This document shows, one piece after another, positions 18,779-26,504 of a DNA stretch of 64,000 nt; the first letter of the stretch is position 1, and each line of letters begins with the position of its first letter. The notes beneath the pieces are model-generated. The model was not told the DNA's origin and did not search any database. It was given only the letters and a program-made list of their open reading frames with translations. Where the stretch lies: positions 1-64,000 of the forward strand of contig NZ_PVNK01000281.1 in NCBI RefSeq assembly GCF_002994615.1, read 5' to 3'. A program made the translations under genes and the position numbers. Source of the DNA: Enhygromyxa salina. GTDB taxonomy: Bacteria; Myxococcota_A; Polyangia; Nannocystales; Nannocystaceae.

Positions 18779-21700
18779 ATGAAATATCGCGCCAGAGCGT
18801 CGCTGTGGGTCGCGGCAGTCATCGCGCTGGTGCTCGTCCTCGGGCTCGGCTGGCGTCTGCGCTCCGACAGCCACGAGGCGGACTCGTCGCCCGGGGCTGA
18901 GGGCGTCGACGCGCGGACCGCCGATCCCTTCGCCGGTTCCCCGCCAACGAGCACGGCCAAGCTCGATCTGGCCCGCGCCCCGAGGGCGACGATCCGCGGA
19001 ACGATCCACGACCCCGACGGACGCCCGATCGCCGACGCGCAGGTCTGCGCGCGCGCGAGCGACGACGCCCTGCGGGGCCTCGACGACCGCCGCCATCGCT
19101 GCGTCCACTCCGGGCCCGACGGTCGCTACCAGATCGAGGGGCTGTTCCCGGTCGAGACCCGCGTCCACGCCTCGGCGGCCACGTTCATCCCAGGTCGGTG
19201 GGAGCGGCAGGTCTCGATCGGTCTGCGACGAGTCCAGCTGAAGCTGCGAGCGGGCGAGACCACCGAGCACGTCGACATCGAGCTCGAGCCGGGCGGCGTA
19301 TTGCTTCGCGGCGTGATCAAGGACATCGCTGGCGGCGAGGTCGAGGGCGCGCAGGTGGCTGTCGAAGCCGGCTGGCTCAACCGGCGGGGAGGCGGAACCG
19401 CCGTCGGACTCAGCGACGAGCGAGGTGGCTTCGAGCTGTGGGTCGCGCCCGGCGACGCGTTCGTCCACGCCTTCGCAGACGGCTACGCCGAGGGCCTGGT
19501 CGAGGCGAGCGCCCCGAACGAGCTCGTCGAGCTGTTCTTGACGCCCGAGTCGGTGATGGTCGGCAAGGTCGTGCTCGCGAGCAGCGGTGAGCCCGTCGCA
19601 GACGTCACGGTTGACGCCGGCTTCAAGCGCGGAGCCGAGCAGGCCGCCCGGACCGACAGCGAGGGCCGCTTTCGAATCAAGCAGCTGCAGCCCGGAACCT
19701 ACAAGCCATGGGCCGAGAGCGACCAGCTCTACGGTCGAGCCGTCGAGCAGGTTCACCTCGGCCTCGGCGAGACCTCGGACGAGGTCGTGATCCGCGTGCA
19801 CCCAGCCCACAGGGTCGACGGCCGAGTCGTGGTCGCCGGCTCGGACGCGCCGTGCTCCCTCGGCTCCGTCACGCTGACGAGCGACGCTGGCGAGCGCAGG
19901 CAAGCCAGCACCGACGAGGACGGCCACGTCGCGCTACGCGGCCTGCTCGCGGGCGCGTACGAGGTCTCGGTCAGGTGCCGGGGCTACGTCAGCGAGCCGG
20001 AGTACCCCACGCTGGTCGTTGGCGAGGACGAGCGCGCAGCCGTGGTCTGGGAGGTTCGCGAGGGCCTCTCGATCCGCGGAGAGGTCGTCGATGAGCGCGG
20101 CGAGCCGGTCGAGGCGGTCGCCGTCAGCGCGGCCCCGATCCTCGATCCCGAGGGCGCGCGCCAACAGACCACGCGGGGCAATGGCCGCAGCCAAGCCGAC
20201 GGTCAATTCGAGCTGGCCGGGCTGCTGCCGGGTCGCTACGAGGTCCGGGTCCCGGGCTGGCGCGCGCGCCCCGGCCCCCTCGATCCGATCACGGTCGAGC
20301 TCGAGCCCGGCGCCGACGTCAACGACCTGCGCATCGTGATGCCCGCGGTCGGCGGCATCCGGGGCCGGATCGTCGACGGGTCCGGGACCCCGGTCGCGGG
20401 GGCCCAGCTCAGCGCCTCACTGATCGGCGGATCGTCCAACGCCGCGAGCCGGAGCAACGACGCTGGTGAGTTCGAGTTCAGCGAATTGCGCCCGGGTCCA
20501 ACGCGGGTCGTCGCCCAAGACGGCGACCTCGGTGGCGTCGCGATGCGCAAGCCCGGCACCGGCGACGATGACCTGCAAGGGGAGGTCGTCGAGGTCATCG
20601 CCGAGGAGGTCGTCGAGCTCGTGCTCACCGTCGAATCGCGCGACGGCCGGATCACCGGGGTCGTGCGCGACGAAGGCGGCGGGCCGGTCGCCGACGCGTT
20701 CATCGATGTCCAGCGCATGTCCGAGAGCGCTGGCGCCAACCCGGTCGCGGCCCGCAGCAGGATCCTGTGGAGCTGGGGCAGCCAGCCGGTGTTGACCGAC
20801 CAGGACGGCCGCTTCGAGCTCGACGGGCTGCCCAAGGGCAAGTTCATCGTCCGCGCCAACCGCAAGGGCGGCGGCGATGCGATCGTCGAGGACGTCGCGG
20901 TCGGCAGCCACATCGAGCTCGTCATCACGCCCACGGGCGAGCTCGCGGGCACGGTCGAGCTCGCCGACGGCAGCGCGCCCGAGACCTTCTCGATCGCGGT
21001 CCGGGACCGGGCCGCCGGCCTCTTCTTGCACGACTCCTACTTCAGGACCGAGGGCGCGTGGCGCCTGCGCGAGGTCCCAGCAGGCCGCTACGAGATCACG
21101 GCGACCGCCGGCTCGGGCACCGCGAGCCTCGAGCCCGCGCTCGAGCTCGGCGAGGGCGAGGTCCGCGAAGACATCGACCTTCACCTGAGCTCACGCTTGT
21201 CGCTCCGCGGTCGCCTCGTCGATCTCGAGACCCGCGAGCCGGTCGCCGGGCTCGAGGTCCACGTATACGGCAACGGCAGGTACGCCTTCCGCCCCAGCGC
21301 TGGCGAGCGCCTCCACGTCAGCGACTCCGACGGTCGCTTCGAGATCAAGAACGCCCCCGCAGGCCGAGTCACCCTCGCGGTCTGGAGCCATGGCCCCCGC
21401 AACGGCCCAGGCAAATACCATGGCCTGCGCCGAGCGATGACCCTCGACCCCGAGCCAGCGGCGCAGGACCTCGGCGAGATCGAGGTCGTCGCCCATCGAC
21501 TCGAGCGAAACCAAGACGCTGGCGACATCGGCTTTGGCATCAACCGGTGGGATCCAAGCGCCGACCCCGAGGGCTTCGAGGCGACCGTCGCCGCGGTCCG
21601 ACCGGGCGGTCCCGCCGATGGCAGCGGCCTCGCGCCCGGCGATGTGATCGAGAAGGTCGACGGTCACAGCGTGCTCGGCGTCGATGGCGGTCGATTTTCT

Positions 21701-21793
21701 TCGCTGACCACCGTGCCCGCCGGGACCGAGCTGAGCCTGGAGCTGCGCGGGGGCGACAGCGTCGTGATCGTCGCCGGACCGCCCCTGCGTTAA
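18779..21793 (+). CDS. Large carboxypeptidase-regulatory-like repeat protein with C-terminal PDZ-like domain
   Basis: 1004 residues from ATG at 18779. A signal-anchor (LWVAAVIALVLVLGLGW) is followed by an acidic linker and then by about nine beta-sandwich repeats of the carboxypeptidase-regulatory-like type, each with the pattern ...G.V.D..G.PV..A.V...S...G.F...L.PG.Y.... At about 920-1000 a PDZ-like fold is visible (IGFGINRW...VRPGGPADGSGLAPGDVIEKVDGHSV). PDZ domains usually bind C-terminal peptides in the periplasm. Predicted to be anchored in the inner membrane or exported. No catalytic residues are seen, so the role is likely adhesive or structural. Confidence 0.8.
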   Translation: MKYRARASLWVAAVIALVLVLGLGWRLRSDSHEADSSPGAEGVDARTADPFAGSPPTSTAKLDLARAPRATIRGTIHDPDGRPIADAQVCARASDDALRGLDDRRHRCVHSGPDGRYQIEGLFPVETRVHASAATFIPGRWERQVSIGLRRVQLKLRAGETTEHVDIELEPGGVLLRGVIKDIAGGEVEGAQVAVEAGWLNRRGGGTAVGLSDERGGFELWVAPGDAFVHAFADGYAEGLVEASAPNELVELFLTPESVMVGKVVLASSGEPVADVTVDAGFKRGAEQAARTDSEGRFRIKQLQPGTYKPWAESDQLYGRAVEQVHLGLGETSDEVVIRVHPAHRVDGRVVVAGSDAPCSLGSVTLTSDAGERRQASTDEDGHVALRGLLAGAYEVSVRCRGYVSEPEYPTLVVGEDERAAVVWEVREGLSIRGEVVDERGEPVEAVAVSAAPILDPEGARQQTTRGNGRSQADGQFELAGLLPGRYEVRVPGWRARPGPLDPITVELEPGADVNDLRIVMPAVGGIRGRIVDGSGTPVAGAQLSASLIGGSSNAASRSNDAGEFEFSELRPGPTRVVAQDGDLGGVAMRKPGTGDDDLQGEVVEVIAEEVVELVLTVESRDGRITGVVRDEGGGPVADAFIDVQRMSESAGANPVAARSRILWSWGSQPVLTDQDGRFELDGLPKGKFIVRANRKGGGDAIVEDVAVGSHIELVITPTGELAGTVELADGSAPETFSIAVRDRAAGLFLHDSYFRTEGAWRLREVPAGRYEITATAGSGTASLEPALELGEGEVREDIDLHLSSRLSLRGRLVDLETREPVAGLEVHVYGNGRYAFRPSAGERLHVSDSDGRFEIKNAPAGRVTLAVWSHGPRNGPGKYHGLRRAMTLDPEPAAQDLGEIEVVAHRLERNQDAGDIGFGINRWDPSADPEGFEATVAAVRPGGPADGSGLAPGDVIEKVDGHSVLGVDGGRFSSLTTVPAGTELSLELRGGDSVVIVAGPPLR

Positions 21794-21818
21794 ACGTCGA
21801 GGGGCCTCGACGAGGGGG

Positions 21819-23210
21819 TCATCGCGGCCCAAACACGAAGTCGACCACGCTCGCGACCTCCGGCTGCATCTGCTCGCGCGGCGGGAGGTAGCGCAGCTCG
21901 GGCGGGACCAAGGAGATCGAGTAGACCGCCTCGGAGGCGTAGCGCACGGCCCCAGCCGCGATGACCCGACGCTCCGAGGCTGGGGAGATGCCGACCAGCC
22001 TGAAGCCCGTGGCCTCGCACAGGAGCTGGCCACGAAGGTGGCGCAGGGGGACGAAGGTGGTGATCGTCTCGAGCTCGAGCGCCTGCGCGGTGAGGATCTG
22101 CGCGCGCATCAGCAGGCTGGGCAGCTTCAGCTCGTCGTGGCGTGGATCCGTGACAATGAGCCTGGGGAACAGCCACGAGCGCGAGACGTCACACCTCGCC
22201 AGGCCGAGGCCCGCGAGGGCCCCGTCGACGACGACGCACCAGCCGTGGACGGGGTCGGGTGTGCCGCTGTCGTCGAACGCAAGCGAGCGGAGGCGCGCGA
22301 GCGGCTCTCGTTCGATGGCCGGCTGCCAGGCTTGGGGCCCGTGGACGCGGTCGGCGATCTCGGCGAGGTCTCTCGGCCTGAGCCGGCGCAGGACCACGCG
22401 GGGCGACAGCGCGAGCTGCTCGGCGAGCTGCTCGGCGATCGGGTCGAGCTCAGGCCACGGCGGCGCGTGGCTGGGCTCGGCCGCCACCCGGGCCCGCGTC
22501 GCGGGCTCGAGCTCGGGCACGGGCTCGGGCTGAAACGACACCAGCGGCCCGGGCGGGTCGCCATGGTCGAAGACCAGCTTCATCAGGGCGGCCGTCGCCG
22601 GGCGCATCGCCGCAGCCTCGGGCCAGGCGATCTGCTCGGGCGACACCAGCGGGGCGAAGAGCGCCGCCTCCGAGACGCAAAGGACTCGCCGGGGCCCGAC
22701 CGACTTCCAGTCCGCGTCTGGCAAGACCCCGCAGACCCGATACCCGGCCCGAATCAACAGACCGGACTGCACGAGGTTGTCGAGCTCGACGAAGCCATGG
22801 GTCAGGACCGCGCCGCCCGCCCGCGCGAGCGCGATCTGCAGCTCGACGTGCACGCGCCCGAGACCCTGGCCGCGCTGCTCCGGCGCCACGACCGAGAAGC
22901 GACCCAGGCTGACCCGCCCCTCGTCGTCGAAGTCGTTGACCGTGCAGCTGACGATCGCGCCCTCGCGCACGAGCACGATCACGAAGGTGGGCCGCGTCGC
23001 AGTGCTGCAGTCTTCGCCCGCGAGCGCGACCTGCTCCTCGTAAAATCGCGCCGTGAGCAGGGCGGCATCCTCGGCCTCGGCGAGGCTTGGCTGCCACCGC
23101 GACAGCAGTCGGATCAAGCCGGGCACGTCCCCGCGGGCGAGCTGTCGCGCTCGCACGCCGGTCGGCAGTTGAATGTTGTGGGCAAACGACTCGATGTCAG
23201 GCCAGCGCAT
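21819..23210 (-). CDS. Two-domain GNAT-like acetyltransferase
   Basis: 463 residues from ATG at 23210. The N-terminal domain (about 20-185) contains LGRFSVVAPEQRGQGLGRVHVELQIALA, a GNAT motif A with the Q/RxxGxG/A acetyl-CoA loop, followed by LDNLVQSGLLIRAGYR, a motif-B-like helix. The C-terminal half (about 280-460) has LRPRDLAEIADRV and MRAQILTAQALELETITTF, resembling a second, degenerate GNAT fold. Substrate unknown. Convergent with the preceding large repeat protein. Confidence 0.65.
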   Translation of the reverse strand: MRWPDIESFAHNIQLPTGVRARQLARGDVPGLIRLLSRWQPSLAEAEDAALLTARFYEEQVALAGEDCSTATRPTFVIVLVREGAIVSCTVNDFDDEGRVSLGRFSVVAPEQRGQGLGRVHVELQIALARAGGAVLTHGFVELDNLVQSGLLIRAGYRVCGVLPDADWKSVGPRRVLCVSEAALFAPLVSPEQIAWPEAAAMRPATAALMKLVFDHGDPPGPLVSFQPEPVPELEPATRARVAAEPSHAPPWPELDPIAEQLAEQLALSPRVVLRRLRPRDLAEIADRVHGPQAWQPAIEREPLARLRSLAFDDSGTPDPVHGWCVVVDGALAGLGLARCDVSRSWLFPRLIVTDPRHDELKLPSLLMRAQILTAQALELETITTFVPLRHLRGQLLCEATGFRLVGISPASERRVIAAGAVRYASEAVYSISLVPPELRYLPPREQMQPEVASVVDFVFGPR

Positions 23211-23296
23211 GATTAATCCAACTCCAAAGTCGCGGGTCTTTTGACCCCTCCGTCACCCAAGGTCAACCGGGTAAGGGAGCTCCAGACTAGTCTAGT

Positions 23297-23306
23297 CTAG
23301 CAGCCC
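23297..23306. repeat. Possible end fragment of the palindromic repeat
   Basis: CTAGCAGCCC equals the left ten bases of the ~166-bp element and follows a short CTAGT tandem at 23287-23296. Ten bases alone are weak evidence of descent. Confidence 0.3.
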
Positions 23307-23475
23307 GTTGGGAGGGCACCGACAGCTCGGTCTGGGGGTGGGCTGGACCCCCGCCCAGCCCCTTCGTTCGAGAGTCCTCGCGCTCGTTCGCTCCCTGAAC
23401 GCGGCGCGGGCGGGCGCGTCCTGGTCGTCCTCGCTGGGGTGCTGGGCTCGACGACCGACCGCCCGGAGCCCGAGG

Positions 23476-23781
23476 ATGCCTGATCCGCAAGACGACCGGC
23501 GGTACCTCGAGCTCCCGCCCGGCTTCGTCGTCCTACGCGAAAACAAGCTCGACCCGGACGAGGGGCGCGGTGACCGTTGGGGCTGCCGCGGGATCGTCAG
23601 CAGCCGAAGCGTCATCCGCTCGGGCATGTGGTCCGCATGGGTACTGGACGCCGTCGATCTCGGTCAGTCGGCGCAGGTTGATTGCCAGGAGCTCATGAGG
23701 GGCGTGGGGCGGCATGACCTTCTTGTCGTCGGCCACCAGGATCTGATCCCGGATGAGGATAAAAGGCTCGGCCGCATCTGA
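23476..23781 (+). CDS. Doubtful small ORF
   Basis: 101 residues from ATG at 23476 (start MPDPQDDRRYLELPPGF). The first ~40 codons have high third-position GC like real genes here, but the rest overlaps a minus-strand frame (23533-23736) that looks equally good. No homology recognised. Only one of the two is likely real, or each is a fragment. Confidence 0.3.
   Translation: MPDPQDDRRYLELPPGFVVLRENKLDPDEGRGDRWGCRGIVSSRSVIRSGMWSAWVLDAVDLGQSAQVDCQELMRGVGRHDLLVVGHQDLIPDEDKRLGRI
23533..23736 (-). CDS. Doubtful small ORF downstream of the XRE regulator
   Basis: 67 residues from GTG at 23736 (start VADDKKVMPPHAPHELLAIN). It has high third-position GC and lies just downstream of the XRE regulator on the same strand, which would make it a third gene of that unit. 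It overlaps the plus-strand candidate 23476-23781. No family recognised. Confidence 0.35.
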   Translation of the reverse strand: MADDKKVMPPHAPHELLAINLRRLTEIDGVQYPCGPHARADDASAADDPAAAPTVTAPLVRVELVFA

Positions 23782-23793
23782 GCCGTGAACCGG

Positions 23794-24129
23794 TCAACGC
23801 TCATCCAAGCCGTCGAGAAACTCTCGTAGGAGCCGCAACGCCGCGCGGCACGTGGCCTCGCTTCGATCTCCGAGCAGCGCGGCGATATCGTTGACCACCG
23901 GGTGCGGATGAGAAAGCTCGAAGCTGGCGAACAGGGTGGTCAGCGATATCTTCAAACCTCGACAGACCTTCCGCAGCGTCTTGAGGCTGGGGGAGAAGTC
24001 TTGGTGCTCCAGCCGGCGAATGGTGTCGGGGGCGAGGTCCGAGCGCTCGGCGAGCTGCTCTTGAGTGAGGCTCCGGGCTTCGCGCAAGCGCTTGACATGC
24101 TGTCCGAACAGTGGGTCCACGAGTGCCAT
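23794..24129 (-). CDS. XRE-family helix-turn-helix regulator
   Basis: 111 residues from ATG at 24129. A Cro/CI-type HTH occupies about residues 8-68: GQHVKRLREARSLTQEQLAERSDLAPDTI followed by RRLEHQDFSPSLKTLRKVC. The C-terminal ~40 residues are helical (ALLGDRSEATCRAALRLLRE...). It begins one base after the stop of the kinase-like gene and is certainly co-transcribed with it, suggesting it works with or downstream of that kinase. Confidence 0.85.
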   Translation of the reverse strand: MALVDPLFGQHVKRLREARSLTQEQLAERSDLAPDTIRRLEHQDFSPSLKTLRKVCRGLKISLTTLFASFELSHPHPVVNDIAALLGDRSEATCRAALRLLREFLDGLDER

Positions 24130-24130
24130 C

Positions 24131-25072
24131 TCATCGTTCCCCCTGGGCGCGTGCTCGAAGCCTTCCGAGCAGCCCCTTCGGCTCAGTAAGCGACTCGAAC
24201 TGCGCGAGGAACTCGGCGAGCGTTGGCCGATCCAAAGGTTCGGGCACCAACGCGGGCCGCAGCGCTTTCACGATCGCCGAGGTGGGCCGGCGTCGATCGA
24301 TCCCGTCGAGTTCCAGCTCGCCCTCGCGCACGCGCTCGAACTGGACCATCGCCGCAGCCGACGTGCTCGCGGTGCGCGGAGGGCCACAGGGCGGTCGCCC
24401 GAGCAGCGTGACCCAGGCCGTCGCCGCAAACGAGAACACGTCGCAGGATAGCTCCCGGTACCCGTCGCCGACCTCGGACGCGATGTAGCCGACCGTCCCG
24501 CGCACGCGCGGCGACCAGCCGCGCGGACCCGCGAGCCCGAAGTCTGCGAGCTTGGCTACCCCATCGGCGAGCAGCACGTTCTCGGGCTTGATGTCGCCGT
24601 GGACGATGCGCTCGCCATGCATGGCCTCGAGTTCGCGACCAGCTTCGACCAGGCGCGCGATCACGTCGGTCGTGGGCTTGCCCGCCGCCCACGTCTCGAG
24701 GTCCGGGTCGCACAGCTCCATGACCACGTAGGGCCAACCATCTTGGCCGCCAACGTCATAGCCGCGCACGAGTTTGGGGTGGTCGAATCGTGTCATGATC
24801 TGGACCTCAGCGATCAGCCGCCAGCATCGCTTGCCGTCGTGGGCGGCGCGCAAGACCTCGACCGCGCACGCGAGCAGCTGATCGACCGCGGCGAACACCC
24901 TCGCCCAGTGGGTCTCGCCGGGGATCCCGAGGAGCAGGTAGCGACGCTGAGACTTCATGGCGAGCAGCTCCTCGGCGATCTCGCCGAGCTCCGTGTCCAC
25001 GTGATCGCCGACGACCTCGAGCACGCGATTGGACCACAACCACCGCGCGTCGGGGACCCGAGGTCCCCACAT
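24131..25072 (-). CDS. Hanks-type protein kinase, probably a pseudokinase
   Basis: About 313 residues from ATG at 25072 (frame open to a TTG at 25162). Subdomains VIB and VII are intact: HGDIKPENVLL with catalytic Asp, and KLADFGLA. The APE-like region is GTVGYIASEV. But the position of the ATP-anchoring VAIK lysine reads CAVEVLRA, with Glu where Lys should be, and the glycine loop is weak (LLGIPGETHWARVF). A candidate C-helix Glu is present (IAEVQIM). Loss of the VAIK Lys usually abolishes or strongly lowers phosphotransfer, so it may be a pseudokinase or use a displaced Lys. No transmembrane segment. One base upstream of the XRE regulator gene. Confidence 0.75.
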   Translation of the reverse strand: MWGPRVPDARWLWSNRVLEVVGDHVDTELGEIAEELLAMKSQRRYLLLGIPGETHWARVFAAVDQLLACAVEVLRAAHDGKRCWRLIAEVQIMTRFDHPKLVRGYDVGGQDGWPYVVMELCDPDLETWAAGKPTTDVIARLVEAGRELEAMHGERIVHGDIKPENVLLADGVAKLADFGLAGPRGWSPRVRGTVGYIASEVGDGYRELSCDVFSFAATAWVTLLGRPPCGPPRTASTSAAAMVQFERVREGELELDGIDRRRPTSAIVKALRPALVPEPLDRPTLAEFLAQFESLTEPKGLLGRLRARAQGER

Positions 25073-25235
25073 GACCGCGTGCCATCGAAGCTCGGGTAGA
25101 AGAATATTGGCGTTCTTTGTGCCCCCATTTGACCCTGGCCTGTCGCTGGACGCTCGCAGCAACCTTCAGCGCGACGCGCTTAGCGACGAGTTCGAGCCGC
25201 GCCGAGCTGGTTTGTTGGTCTCGACCGAGCACGGG

Positions 25236-25649
25236 CTACACCTCGCTCCCGATCGAAGCCGAGTCGGCCAGGCGGTAGCGGGTCCCGGACGTCAGGCCCC
25301 GTCGAAGGAGCAGCCCGCGCTCGGCCAGGTCGGCGCACAGCTTCTGCGCGGTCCAGCGGTTCAAGCCGAGGTGACGGACGAAAAATCCCGAAGAAAGCCA
25401 CTGATCTCGAGCGAGACGAAACAAGCGGAGGATCGCGGCCTCGTCGGTCTCCCCTGGCTGGACCGCGAGCACGTTCGGACTGCCCCACAGCTCACCGATC
25501 TGAATGTGCTGTAGGTCCCCCGCATATTTGCCGCTTTGAACCAGGCAGATCAGCTGGTCGAGCGAGAGCATCCTGCTAGCACACAGCGCAGACACGAGCG
25601 CTGTCCTGCGGGCTTGAAACGCAAGGTCGACAATGCCGGGGGGCGTCAC
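25236..25649 (-). CDS. Small hypothetical protein, possible winged-helix
   Basis: 137 residues from GTG at 25649. The C-terminal half (about 85-130) reads like a winged helix: LSSGFFVRHLGLNRWTAQKL, then LAERGLLLRRG and a basic wing (RYRLADSAS). The N-terminal half is unrecognised. It is upstream of the kinase/XRE pair on the same strand (164 bp before the ATG chosen for the kinase), so it may be part of the same unit. Confidence 0.6.
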   Translation of the reverse strand: MTPPGIVDLAFQARRTALVSALCASRMLSLDQLICLVQSGKYAGDLQHIQIGELWGSPNVLAVQPGETDEAAILRLFRLARDQWLSSGFFVRHLGLNRWTAQKLCADLAERGLLLRRGLTSGTRYRLADSASIGSEV

Positions 25650-25697
25650 GACCCCTCCCGCTGATCGTCCTGTTCTGTTCGCGAAAGGCTACGTCAT

Positions 25698-25863
25698 CTA
25701 GCAGCCCGGGGTGCAATGCATCGTGTCGCCTCGCGCCGGAATTTGCGCCGAGGGCGCGAAGCCAAAACGCCGCTGTACCGGGCGTACTGCAAGTTTTGGC
25801 GACAAAGCCCTCGGCGAAAAGGCCAAGCGAGGCGGCGCGAGGCATTGCACCCCGGGCTGCTAG
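25698..25863. repeat. Palindromic stop-codon repeat, complete copy 4
   Basis: 166 bp. It opens with CTAGCAGCCCGGGGTGCAAT and closes with the inverted ATTGCACCCCGGGCTGCTAG. Arms pair in order: GTGCAATGC/GCATTGCAC, GCCTCGCGCC/GGCGCGAGGC, CCGAGGGC/GCCCTCGG and CCAAAAC/GTTTTGG, around a loop near GCTGTACCGGGCGTACT. The CTA at 25860-25862 is the TAG stop of the sigma factor gene on the minus strand. The left end lies ~48 bp upstream of the start of the gene at 25236-25649. Confidence 0.92.
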
Positions 25864-26429
25864 GTGCGGTAGCGCACAGGAGTGCGCCGGCTTTGCTCGC
25901 GCGCGCTGTCGAGGACACGACGTACCTGCCAGACACGACGTCGCAACGTCCCCACAGGTATGCCGAGTTCTTTGGCGATCCTCTTGGGCGTTTCGCCAAA
26001 GATGACGCGCAAGAAGGACACGCGAAAGGGCGTGCGAACGTTCCGCAGTTCCTGCCGGACGAGGGCCAAGAGCTGTCGCATCTTCAAGCCAGAGTCCATT
26101 TGGCGGCTTGGCGTGCGCGGGTGATACAGGGCTGCGGTGCGTCGTCCGTGTTCGCGCTGGCGCCCGCCGACATACTTCCTGATGGTCATGGTGGCGAACG
26201 CTTCGACCCGGCTTCGAAGCTGCTCGGGGTCGGCCGGTAATTCCGCGAACTTCTCGAGCAAGTCCCTGATCGTCCGCTGACTGAGCTCATGAACCTCGTC
26301 GTCCGACCATCGTCCCTGTTTGTAGAAACGGAGCACGGTAGCGAACATCCACTCCGCCACCTCGTCATAGGCACGCGGGTCGCCTGCGCGAGCGGCCGCG
26401 ACAAGCTCGGGGCGAGGTTCGGTTACCAC
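25860..26429 (-). CDS. ECF-like RNA polymerase sigma factor
   Basis: 189 residues from GTG at 26429. The N-terminal part fits sigma region 2 (LVAAARAGDPRAYDEVAEWMF...) and the C-terminal HTH fits region 4 (ETPKRIAKELGIPVGTLRRR, then VWQVRRVL). No region 3, consistent with an ECF factor, although the family match is loose. It is divergent from a membrane Ser/Thr kinase (start ~26505), with ~75 bp between starts; in myxobacteria such sigma/kinase pairs are often functionally linked through phosphorylation. Its stop codon TAG is provided by the palindromic repeat. No anti-sigma factor is visible. Confidence 0.8.
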   Translation of the reverse strand: MVTEPRPELVAAARAGDPRAYDEVAEWMFATVLRFYKQGRWSDDEVHELSQRTIRDLLEKFAELPADPEQLRSRVEAFATMTIRKYVGGRQREHGRRTAALYHPRTPSRQMDSGLKMRQLLALVRQELRNVRTPFRVSFLRVIFGETPKRIAKELGIPVGTLRRRVWQVRRVLDSAREQSRRTPVRYRT

Positions 26430-26504
26430 GGCGCGACGGTACCCCAGCGATTTGCTGGGTGCACCTGTTCCAAAGGTCAGTCGAGACTCGCCGACCTTGG
26501 TAAA

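Noticed and set aside
25698-25863. Palindromic element considered as an integron attC site
   Set aside because: No core-site sequences (RYYYAAC/GTTRRRY) at the ends, no integrase gene in the window, and the ends are perfect palindromes rather than imperfect attC hairpins.
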